The notes beneath the pieces were generated by a model. That model ran no database searches. It was given only the letters and a program-made list of their open reading frames with translations, and was not told the origin of the DNA. From contig JAQFVV010000027.1 of the NCBI GenBank assembly GCA_028023455.1, positions 5,947,845 through 6,011,844 on the forward strand: a stretch of 64,000 bases of DNA, in the 5' to 3' direction. The first letter of the stretch is position 1; the number at the start of each line of letters is the position of its first letter. A program made the position numbers and the translations under genes. Shown here piece by piece: positions 9,001 to 18,199 of the stretch. The DNA is from Epiperipatus broadwayi. Taxonomy: Eukaryota; Onychophora; Udeonychophora; Euonychophora; Peripatidae.

Positions 9001-12000
9001 AAATAAAATCAAGTCATAAATCACGTGATTTAATTGATAAGCTTATGTTTTATTTGACTTTTTATATATTTTGGCATCTAAACCTGCCACATCAGAATTT
9101 ATAGTAATTGCTAATTCTTGCAAAGTTTGAAATGATACTGCAACTGTCTCTGTTTTATATACTGGTTGTATGGTATTACAAACTACATTTCAACATATCT
9201 GACAAAATGTACAAAGCAATAATGTATTCACACTTCAAAAATAATACCTATTGCATAAATTTATTTTCATAAGAATTCTAGTCACTGATTTGATGAGAAT
9301 AACAACTGTTGAGATCTCTAGCAAACCTGATAATACTGGTCATAGCCTATACATATGTAGTATGAAGAATCATTCTGCTTATTGTATGTTAGACAATAAT
9401 CACTAATATTAAAGTATAAATCTACAATAGAAAGCAATAAAATTATGGTGCTATACGACATTAAACAACTGAAAATAGATCGGCACATAATATTTTTTTA
9501 TAAGTACATATTTAAAATAAACTTTACAAAATATCACAACTGCCAGACAAATATAATTTTCCTTTTTTTTCAATAAAACCATTTCTCCATTCCATTTTTT
9601 TAGTTCATACACACCGTACAAAACAATAGTTATTTAGAAAGTGTCTACAGTTTATTTTGATTAATTTTGAACATTAATCTTTCCATTAAATCTTACCAAA
9701 ACACTTTTTTTTTATGATCGAGCGCATTTGCCATAAATCACTGTCCTCTAATATACCCTGGATACAATCATATGTACGGCTGACCCTATATAATACATTT
9801 ATTTATATCATAAGCTTAACATCACACACACATATATATCTAATGTGGTATAATTATTGTTAATACACCTTTCTTATCATGATAATTCTAGAAAATAACC
9901 ACTCTAGGTTTGAACCCCAATTTAACAATAACATAAATTAATTATGTGAAGTTGTTCATTGAATCAGACTCTGGTTTACTAATAATACTCCTTAATTAAC
10001 TGAGGTAATTCTTTCGATCGAATTCCCAAACATAAAGAACAAAAACCATGAATAAATCCACCATATAGATATAGTGTATAATAAATCATTTAACAGAAAT
10101 CTAATAATTGATATACATAAGATAAATCTATTATTATAAAGCACTGAAAACTTTGAAATTATTCAAACAGACATCAATCTCCGATAATGCGCTATTTCTT
10201 AAATATAAATTTCTACGCACTCGCCCGCCGGTAAAAGTTTAAAAAACATAAGATTGTACACTCTAAACTTAAGTGATTCATTTAAGTTTTTTCAACTCTT
10301 ACCGGCCGACGAGTGCGTGGAAATTTATATTTAAGAAATAACGTATTATCGGTGATTGACTTCCGTTTTAATAATATACATAAAATTTAACTCCCAATAA
10401 TTAATGAGAATACATATATGCACAAATGCATTCAATCGAATTTCAAAATAAATCTTTAACTTAAAATACTAATAATTATATTACATCTTCTTTCAGTTTT
10501 TTCACTTAGATTTTTTTATTTTACAAGCATGCATATTTGTTTTAAAGTATATCACACTTTCAATTATTTATCTGACAATTTCACCTTTAAAAAAAAATTA
10601 ACAAATCATAACATATATATAGTAAATACAAGCTGAAGCAAATTTCCTTGTTTTTATATACAAATCTTTGTTTTATTTATTTACTTCAGTTGCTTTAAAA
10701 CTCAACTAACTTTTTTTTTTAAAAAAAAAAAAACAAAACTTCAGCTTCCTGCTTTAAACAATCAATAATATATAATATCGTTTGTTAGCATTAAATATAA
10801 ACTAAAATAAAACTTAAAATTGGTTACTATATTAGGGTCGCAGTCTAAAGTTTTTCTTTCAACTTACGAAGAAAAGTTCTGAAGCTGGTTTCTTCTACAG
10901 TTCACTGTTGGGGTTTTCTTTTCAGTCTAATATTTCTCCCACGATGGCTTTTATTAATTGATCCCATTTATAAGTTGCCATTACATTCTTCAACAATCTT
11001 CTATTCTTGAAATTTGAAGTTTAAGCATCATTTCTTCATTTTAATTAGATTCATTTTAAAAATAACTGGTCAGATTCCAGAGATCCAGGGTAATTTCAGC
11101 AGCCAACAGTTTTTCCATTTTTCCACTCAGTCATCAAGTGAGAATCCAGATTGACCGCTTTCAAGAAAAACTGACCACATATAAGTTTTGATATTTTGTT
11201 TTTAATATCCCTGGATCTTGTTTTTCACACCTTTGATTTTGTTCTTATTTTAATTACAAAAAGTTCAAAAACACTTTCATTATTTAATTGATTACACTTG
11301 CAAAACACAGTAATTATTAAATTACCTGATTTTTTTTTTTGTTTTCGAATCTCATATAAAACAGGCTTAATCTTCTTTTTTTTAAATTAACTTGTTTTTA
11401 ATTTAATTATTTATACTCTATTACTTAACTGAATTGTTTTGCAATACATTTCTTACATTCTTTGAAAAGAGTTTTAACATAATTTATCAGTTTCTCATAA
11501 ATTTAAATATTTATAACAAAACTATTACATTTAATATTATTATGTAATATGACATTTAATAATTTTAACATTTGAATATACATATTATTATATTTAAAAC
11601 CTTCTTTTTTTATAAATAGTCAAAATAAAAGTCATAGATCAATTCATAGATCACATGACCCTATCTCTTAAGCTTGTAAGTTATAAACAGTGAGGATTGC
11701 CAATTCCTCTACAAGCTTTATGATAAATGCTTAGCCAGAGCCAGCACTTAAAATATCTCTGTCAGGAACCCTTCCCCAAACCCCTGACCATGGTTTCGTG
11801 CTTTGGCACTCCTCAGAGAGGTGTCAGGGTAGGTTCAGACACTAGATCTAAAAAAATACCAACCCAAAGCTAAGCACTTAACTTTTAGCTAAGTGCTTAG
11901 CTTTGGGTTGGTATTTTTAGATCTAGTGTCTGAACCTACCCTGACACCTCTCTCAGGAGTGCCAAAGCACGAAACCATGGTCAGGGGTTTGGGGAAGGGT

Positions 12001-15000
12001 TCCTGACAGAGATATTTTAAGTGCTGGCTCTGGCTAAGCATTTATCATAAAGCTTGTAGAGGAATTGGCAATCCTCACTGTTTACTTCTTTTTTTACTTT
12101 GTAACTGTTTCATTTAGCAATCCATACAACTCTGAATCAACTCACAACCATGTGAAAGAGTCCTTGGCTGACAATGAATAAAACATTATTCATTTTAATT
12201 TATATATTAAATATTATTTCCTTCTATTTCTTTTCTTTTTTAGAATGAAACATGCAAATAATCAATGATCTTCAGGATTTAAATATTTTCTCTTTAATAT
12301 TGTAATATCATATTAATAAACGTATGGGCTTATTTTCTTTATGTTGCCGTACCCAGTTTGATGTAATGATTCAAATAAACATTGTTCGCCATAATATTGG
12401 AAGCAACAGAATTTATTTTTTAACAACTATTTGAAAGAATTAAACTGTAAATGTATTTTCACCATATTCATTAATTTTAACTGTAGTAGAAAATTTTAAC
12501 CACAATTAAAAGTTATAAGCCAATAAACATCACATGATCACCATTTCTTATGCTTGCTTATAACTGCAAAAACAGGCAAAACTCTCTATACATATTGCCA
12601 AGCCAGAGTAATCAATGGATGTCAAAAGGCTTGTGCATAAAATCCTCATCTAGGGCCTACTCATCAAATATCCCCAGACTAAATATCCTGCCTAAAAGAA
12701 AAGTGGTGGCTGTGGTTATTAAAGAATCAAAGTCACCAAAATATATAGGTACTGAACTGAGTTTAGACCTATATAACTATACAAGCTAATGAGCTTGCAT
12801 TGAAAATATTATAGTGTTTTCAATTTAAGACTCATAGTTTTGTAGTTAAGTGGAGATAAAAAGTGGGTGCTGTAGGGTTGCATTAGATCCTAAGATCCAG
12901 GTGCAGTGCTATCAGATCCAAGGTTCCTCACTGACGAAGCCCACAAGCCAGAAACTAATCCGAGGATATTGGATGAGTAGGCACTAGATGGGGATTTTAT
13001 ACACAAGCATTCTGGCATCCATTGATTACTCTGGTTGGCACAGGGTGGCAATACTGTATGGAGAGCTTTGCCTGTTTTAATTAAGAGTTATGATGAGAAA
13101 ATGATTTAATGAGAAGTATTTTATACTGTGTTTGGGGAAGTATAGAGTTATTTCATAAAAAATTTAAATAAAAATTTGCATAAAGTCTTTTTATTATTAT
13201 ATTTGCATATATTTTAAAAAAATAATTTTTTAAGCGACCTACTCACTTTTACATCCAAATTAAACCCAAATTTACATTCAGTGAAGTCTTAAATGGGAAT
13301 ATTAATAAAAATATAAAGTATATAAATATTAAATCATACTGAAAATAATATTAAAAAAATTCAAATTACTTTAAAAATTAGTTCTTGAGAATTCTTTGCG
13401 CTGTAGAGTAAATGCGCCCTTCCTGGAGGATTTTGCAAATTTCCATTTTTATAAAACGTTAATAAATCTCCAGTATGCAATATAATAGAACTCAGAGGAT
13501 TAATTCCAACTCCACCGGCAATAAGCAGTAAATCGGTTGTATTACTGCATGAATCGTGAAAGAAGTCTCCACCAACTCGGAGCTTTATATCCATTCCTGA
13601 CTGGCACTGAATAAACAAAAACAAATAGTAATAATCTATAATTATATATTGAACTATTTTCATTACCTAATTTAAATATAAAATGGTTATAGGAAAATTC
13701 AATCCTTTCTAAATACATTCAACTGCTAATATTAATACACTAGTTAATATATAACACAATTTATGCTAGCAAATAAGTCTGTGAAAATTTCTCTTATATC
13801 AGCACCTAATATGAGAATAATTCACTGAGTTTAGAATAATTTATCAAAAAAAAGATATATACCAAAAACAAAACATCATAAGACGTCTCTTACATAATAC
13901 CCTCATGGTTTGGCGTAGATGATAGAGCGTTCAACTTGGGATCAGGAAGTTCCAGGATTGATTGCTTAAACTTCTTATGAACACCTCAGTAATAATTGCC
14001 ATATGACTTTTTTTTCTTACATAATATTTAACATCTATTGTACTGGTCAGATTCTCTGACTACTTCCCTTTTATTAGCCTTTATTAACAACAAACACTGA
14101 ACTACATATAACCCAAAACAATTAATATATAGTCACTAAAATATATGGTTTCTTGAGTCATTTCTACATAGTCAGATAAACATATCTGATTGGGTTCCAA
14201 ACTTGTGGATATTGAAAAATTTTAAGCTACTCTATGGCTGCTAAATGGATAGGTGCAAATTCGCCCTTCTTGCTATTGTGAAGCCTAACGGACAGAAATT
14301 AATCTGAAGATCTGACTGGCCAGTATTATCTGGTGTCTATTAAGTAGTAATACTTACAAAGATAGTTCTAGAATATGATGATACAGAATGGATTATTGAT
14401 TTGCATGTATGAATTTGTCAAATACGTTCAATGACACTACTGTAAACATCAGACTTATTAAAACTTCGATAAAACTACGATAAAATCAGTTAAAATCATA
14501 TATAATTTTATAGAAATTCTAGCTTACTTTACTATGAATCCAATGAGATGGTGGGTGGGAACTCTTTTTGACTGCAAGATGAATAATCCTTTTTTCTTTT
14601 AATAGAAGCGGACTAGAGCAAATAGAATATCCGGCAATCATGTCAAGATCGGGAATGAAAAAATCAACCCTGGAAAAAAAAAATACAATTTGACAATATT
14701 TATAAAACTAATAGGATAACAATTAATAAAAAAAAATGTAATCATTTGATAAATTATTAATTTTTGAGAAAAACTTAATTCAAAATATTTATTCACCACT
14801 GGCCTGGCTTGAAGGAAAATCGTTGGTCTTCTATTCGTAGAGTTAAATGTTTTACCGTGTCTGACAAATTGTGAATATCAACAACTTGGGAAGAACATAT
14901 CATCTAGAAGCGATTGGGTAAATAAAAGATGTTTTTAATTATAAATACTGTGAAGCAAACATAAATTACAATCAGATATTTCTTAGCAAATCGATTATTA

Positions 15001-17784
15001 AACAATAATATACAACTTATTTTCAAATGTAGTATTTTCCAAACAATAAAAAAATGATTTGTTTTGATATATTTTTATTTGCAAAACAATTTATACATAA
15101 ACATGTAATTAGCATAGTATAATTAAGCGGAGGAAACTGTTCTTCCTCAGGCTATGAATAAATTCTGTTAGCAAAGGAAGAGTAGAATAGATTCATGTAT
15201 TCTTTAAGCATAACCATGCCAACCTTGGTGGAAATTCAAGGTTATCAAAAATGAGATTCAATCTCCATTCTTGTATAATTGATTATAAATTTATTATTAC
15301 CAACATCTTACTGACATATCAAGTTCACTCTGAATTTCCATCAATGTTATTAAAGGTATGCTTAGAAATAGCAAAAGCTTAAAGAATAAGTGGATATACT
15401 CTATAGCTTCTTACTTAACAGAATGTTATTTATTCGTAGCCTAAGTGGGATGGCATAATGAACTGGCTGTAAAACTCAGCGTGTTAATAATTACATAATG
15501 ACTAAGAGAAATAGGTTAGAATATTTGTTAAGTCTACCCTAATAATAAAAGAATATGTTTTTTTAATAGTCAGCAACCGTTAACATATATTTTGCCCTAC
15601 AATTATAACAATTAATCAGTAATATATTTTCCTGTCTTTTACTTTATCCGTGTCAGCTCGTCCGGAGAATTACCGTTCAAGCTTTCATAAAATTATGACA
15701 AAAGATATATGTTCTATAACTTTTATTATAATCAAGATAAATATCAATAAACAAGTTAGAAAAATAACTATACGCAGTGATAAATAGACAACATGTTCTA
15801 TGGTGGGTTTCATTACCTATAAAAAATGTTTAAAAAATAATAATTAAAGAATCACTAATATTCGCTTAATTGAATTAAAAACTAAATTTTCTTCAGCTTT
15901 CGCAAATAAAAGTGCGGGATAATCATATTTAGATATTCAAAAGTCAGATTCCTAAAGAATCAGTCTATTTTCATGTGTGAATGCCAATTTATTCAAAATG
16001 GATACTAGTTGAAACTTTTTTTAAATGATTCTTAATTTGCGAAGTGCAGATAGTTGAAAATTGAAATAAATCGAGATGCTGCCAAATCTCTAGCGCTCGT
16101 TAAATACTTAACCGACAGCCAATCAGATGTCAGGGATAGCTGTCTAAATGACATCCAAACCCAAACACACAACAAAGATTTTACGAGAAAAGGGTGGCCA
16201 ACCTTTTCTCTACTTTTTTTTCTATATATCTAAGCCAGTCGTAAGCCCTTTTCTCACAAAATCTTTGTTGTGTGTTTGGGTTTGGATGTCATTTGGACAG
16301 CTATCCCTGACATCTGATTGGCTGTCAGTCAAGTATTTAACGAGCGCTAGAGATTTGGCAGTATCTCGATTTATTTTAAATGATTCTTGGAAATTCTAAT
16401 TATGATTACCCTAGCTTTAATTTGTAAAAAACAATTAACTATATGAATAAAAGTATTTCTTTAGAATTTTTTATTTTCTACTTTTCAATTTTATCTAACT
16501 CCAGAAATTATAAATAAAGTTTAGATACAATTTAATACTTCCAGATGACAGACAGCATTGTAAAGTTGCAAATCTTTTATCTTTAAGTGAAAATAAGCAT
16601 TAAGGGCCCTCTACCAACCAACTCATTATCTCCATAATTAATTATTCCATATATATTTTCAATCAAGACATTGGATAATTCAATATGTATAGCATAAAAA
16701 GCTAATGAACATCAAGCGTATTTATGATTAAATAATCATTGTATGACCATTCTGAAATTTACCTGACTTAACCAAAGACCTCACATACCCCCATTTGCCC
16801 CTTCTGAGTGGCAATGTTCTAATAGTAATAAAAATCAATTATACGATGATGAAGCTTTCATTGCATATGAGCAAAGTATCGATTTTATATCCATATCTAT
16901 TTGAGAGTCGAAATAGAATGAACCATTTCACTCTAGATCACTGTTTACAATTGTAATACGAGACTATCTTCATCCCTGATGAGCGAAATCTCATGCATGT
17001 ATGAGTTCTGAAATTGTTTATTGAAAATTCAATATCAAAACAAGCCACGTCACTTTTAATCAAGGTGTGTTAATTATGACATTTCATTCCTGATGAAGAA
17101 AATATCATGTACCTATGAATGCTGAGCCTATATTTTCCCAAAAGTCACTCAATGAATGAACTAACTTCAGTCAATCTGTGTCAACAATTACAGCATTTAA
17201 GAAAGGGAGTTTATTAATTTAATACTAAACCTATACACAAAATGAACAAGTTCGAATATAATGTACAAGCAAGATTCATAAAGAATCATTTAAATGAACT
17301 TGTAATACCTACCTTTTGATATATCAACACCAATCTATTTTACATCACATGATCACTATCTCATACTAGCACATAATTGTTTAATCCATTGATTGCTCTT
17401 GTTAGCACAAGATGGCACTACTGTATGGAGAGTCTTGCTTTGTTTTGAATTGTTTAATACCAATCTATTTTGTGAGATAAAAGATCTTTAGTTTGACTTT
17501 TGGCATAGATATAGCAAAAGGTAGGTGTTGTTTGCAAGTTCGTTTAAATGATTTTTCAAGAATCTTCCTTACAAATTATCTTGGCAATGTTTCAGAACTT
17601 GTTTGTTTCATGAACGGATTTATATTGTTACTATTTGATAGGTCGTAAAATTATTTATAAAATCATTAAAAATCATTACACTTTAATATTGTTGTTATTT
17701 TTGAAAATATTAAAATGAACTTACATTATGTCTGAACTGGTTAGCTGTTACTTTAATGTGCTCCCGTTTGCTTTCTTGAGACAT
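6007..17784 (-). CDS. OXNAD1: OXNAD1-like oxidoreductase, five exons, 3' end not in window
   Basis: Gene span of a flavin/NAD(P)H oxidoreductase of the ferredoxin-reductase superfamily (OXNAD1, oxidoreductase NAD-binding domain-containing 1; predicted mitochondrial, physiological substrate unknown). Exons on the minus strand: 17784-17725, 14903-14797, 14669-14528, 13606-13370, 6097-6007. Together they give 212 codons plus one base, against about 310 residues in vertebrate OXNAD1. Seen directly: FKPGQW at the start of the flavin domain, GYSICSSP (the FAD-binding RxYS-type position), HPPTHW, GGVGINP (NAD-binding glycine motif) and LYSAKN. All introns have GT donors and AG acceptors and the phases match. 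The missing part should contain a CGPPPM motif and an aromatic C-terminus; no match was seen in 1-6000. Introns are full of repeats, and the 7.3 kb intron 4 carries two long palindromes. Confidence 0.9.
6220..7640 (+). pseudogene. Non-LTR retrotransposon relic (reverse transcriptase to C-terminus)
   Basis: Fragments in shifting frames read as an endonuclease-reverse transcriptase: DFLLDGMTGSVITADEKSSAF (RT finger region), then NDLQNILDV, then a well-preserved AFNKLKDRVLHHKEITAATKLAVHKAV..LLYGCETWT near 6955-7080, and C-terminal debris with a second FYGNETWT near 7195. Many stops and frameshifts. The clade is uncertain (CR1/Jockey-like). It lies downstream of OXNAD1 exon 5 in coordinates, within the OXNAD1 intron and antisense to that gene. 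Confidence 0.8.
7641..10173. other. AT-rich intronic DNA, no gene seen
   Basis: Part of OXNAD1 intron 4. 7900-8060 still shows LINE-like debris (YLRWMDEIKKLV-like reading near 8000-8035). The rest is A/T-rich with short homopolymers, a few AT dinucleotide runs and no coding pattern. Confidence 0.4.
10174..10359. repeat. Fold-back (MITE-like) palindrome
   Basis: Inverted arms of about 75 bp starting TCAATC at both ends, including GATAATRCGYTATTTCTTAA and ACGCACTCG, around a centre of about 30 bp. Arms differ at several positions. No coding capacity and no obvious target duplication. A G/C-rich CGCACTCGcccgCCGG block stands out from the AT-rich surroundings. Confidence 0.8.
11684..12084. repeat. 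Near-perfect 400 bp palindrome
   Basis: Outer ends TAAACAGTGAGGATTG and CAATCCTCACTGTTTA; centre near 11884, where aagctaagcacttaac meets its complement with almost no spacer. The ~200 bp arms agree at nearly every base; differences include a C/G change at cctcagagagg versus ctctctcagga and the number of A/T bases in one run. The arms are far less AT-rich than the flanks. It lies in OXNAD1 intron 4, so a transcript would form a long hairpin. Origin (MITE, fold-back or recent inverted duplication) is unclear. Confidence 0.9.
12085..12503. other. AT-rich intronic DNA, no feature recognised
   Basis: No coding pattern or repeat recognised between the palindrome and the next insertion. Confidence 0.4.
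12504..12516. repeat. Target-site duplication, left (AATTAAAAGTTAT)
   Basis: Repeated at 13079-13091 with one change (AATTAAGAGTTAT). The site shares TTAAAAGTTAT with the target at 5594-5607. Confidence 0.75.
12517..13078 (+). mobile_element. Hammerhead-ribozyme element, family A copy 3
   Basis: From the left: a minus-sense segment AGCCAATAAACATCACATG..CCCCAGACTA (12517-12680) stops at the ribozyme cleavage region. A plus-sense unit of about 400 bp follows, ending in the ribozyme (12915-12973) and the terminal arm to GCCTGTTTT. Target duplication of 13 bp. It sits in OXNAD1 intron 4 and encodes no protein; the open frame at 12550-12789 is incidental. Confidence 0.8.
12915..12973 (+). ncRNA. 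Hammerhead-type ribozyme motif (family A, decayed)
   Basis: Order is conserved (outer stem ATCCAA/TTGGAT, TCCTCA, CTGACGA, stem II, GAAACTAATC). The stem II base GGC has become GCC, opposite GCC, and stem III reads ACTAAT, so this copy should be inactive. Confidence 0.65.
13370..13606 (-). CDS. OXNAD1: OXNAD1 exon 4 (NAD-binding motif)
   Basis: Acceptor tttattcag and donor GTAATT, both in phase 0; 79 codons. Contains LRVGGDFF, the NAD-binding core LLIAGGVGINPLSSI, and LLYSAKNSQELIFK. The longer open reading frame through to 13663 runs into intron on its 5' side, so its apparent Met start is not the gene start. This is the best-conserved exon of the gene in the window. Confidence 0.95.
13895..14015 (+). 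mobile_element. tRNA-derived SINE, family S1 copy 3
   Basis: Head TGGCGTAGATGATAGAGCGTTCAACTTGGG reads like a tRNA D-arm plus anticodon region (A-box), with a degenerate B-box AGGATTGATTGC, then TTAAACTTCTTATGAACACC. It lies in OXNAD1 intron 3, sense opposite to the gene. Confidence 0.7.
14528..14669 (-). CDS. OXNAD1: OXNAD1 exon 3 (FAD-binding motif)
   Basis: Acceptor tttttttccag; donor GTAAGC in phase 0. Encodes VDFFIPDLDMIAGYSICSSP, then LAVKKSSHPPTHWIHSK. GYSICSSP corresponds to GFSICSSP of vertebrate OXNAD1, the flavin-contacting segment. The exon is 142 bases, which with the two carried bases gives an exact reading frame. Confidence 0.92.
14797..14903 (-). CDS. OXNAD1: OXNAD1 exon 2 (start of FAD-binding domain)
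   Basis: Follows a ttctag acceptor and enters in phase 0. Encodes a beta-strand pattern (VVDIHNLSDTVKHLTLRIED) and FSFKPGQW, the hallmark entry to the flavin-binding barrel in this family. It ends after TG of the Trp codon at a GTGAAT donor (phase 2); the codon is completed by the first base of the next exon, giving PGQWVDFFIP across the splice. Confidence 0.88.
14904..16060. other. OXNAD1 intron 1, AT-rich
   Basis: No coding pattern recognised. 15150-15450 is slightly less AT-rich but shows no open frame or known repeat. Confidence 0.35.
16065..16376. repeat. Fold-back element, ~130 bp arms
   Basis: Left arm 16065-16194 (aataaatcgagatgctgcc to agaaaaggg) is the inverse of right arm 16246-16376 (ccttttctcacaaaatc to tatctcgatttatt); the loop is about 50 bp and T-rich. 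Arms include CTAGCGCTCGTTAAATACTT and ACAGCTATCCCTGACATC. TTAAATGATTCTT occurs on both sides, at 16021 and 16376, but not directly at both arm ends, so a target duplication is uncertain. Confidence 0.85.
17272..17570. repeat. Fold-back with ~55 bp arms
   Basis: AGATTCATAAAGAATCATTT and ACCTACCTTTTGATATATC on the left return inverted at 17505-17570 (atatAGCAAAAGGTAGGTG, AAATGATTTTTCAAGAATCT). Its loop was the target of the insertion at 17342-17458. Confidence 0.75.
17342..17458. mobile_element. Family A element, 117 bp internally deleted copy 4
   Basis: Begins ACATCACATGATCAC and ends with the arm TCCATTGATTGCTC..GGCACTACTGTATGGAGAG..TTTTGAATTG. The ribozyme and central unit are missing. It is flanked by an exact 13 bp duplication ACCAATCTATTTT at 17329-17341 and 17459-17471, which fixes both ends of the element. 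Confidence 0.85.
17725..17784 (-). CDS. OXNAD1: OXNAD1 exon 1 (first recognised coding exon)
   Basis: Twenty codons beginning MSQESKREHIKVTANQ and ending at a GTAAGT donor in phase 0. They align with the SKRK..HMERTA segment that precedes the flavin domain in vertebrate OXNAD1. The frame stays open upstream of the ATG to a possible acceptor (ctag near 17800), so this may be an internal exon with a transit-peptide exon further upstream. The ATG is the simplest start but is not proved. Confidence 0.7.
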
Positions 17785-18059
17785 TTTATGATGACAAAAC
17801 CTAGCAATTATAAAACGGTTTTAATATTTATTAGTTAAAGAAAAAAGGTGAGACATTTATCTAACAACTTTCATTTCCCAGGCAATATAATATTCAGATA
17901 AACTTTTTCAAAATATTGGTAAAATAAGAATTATATTCCTTATATATCAAAATATCAAATGACTTTCCCCTGCTCTTGACATTTGCAACCAGAAAGTTTG
18001 AAATTCAAAGCATTAGCCTAATGTAAAAAAAAAACAACCAATAATGTATAGTGGGTAGT

Positions 18060-18195
18060 ATGGGTGCAATCTGATGTTCCTCACTAATGAAGACCTGCAG
18101 CCACAAACTGGTCCAGATATTTAGAAATGACACTATTAGATGGAATCCATTGATAAGTGAAGCTTACAACAGATAGATCTAGAGTAAATAAGTGC
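18060..18195 (+). mobile_element. Degenerate family A ribozyme copy 5
   Basis: Eroded match: TTCCTCACTAATGAAG, ACAAACTGGTCC, ATATTTAGAAATGA, ACTATTAGATGG, ATCCATTGAT. The CTGATGA core is now CTAATGA, so no activity is expected. Confidence 0.6.
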
Positions 18196-18199
18196 ACTA

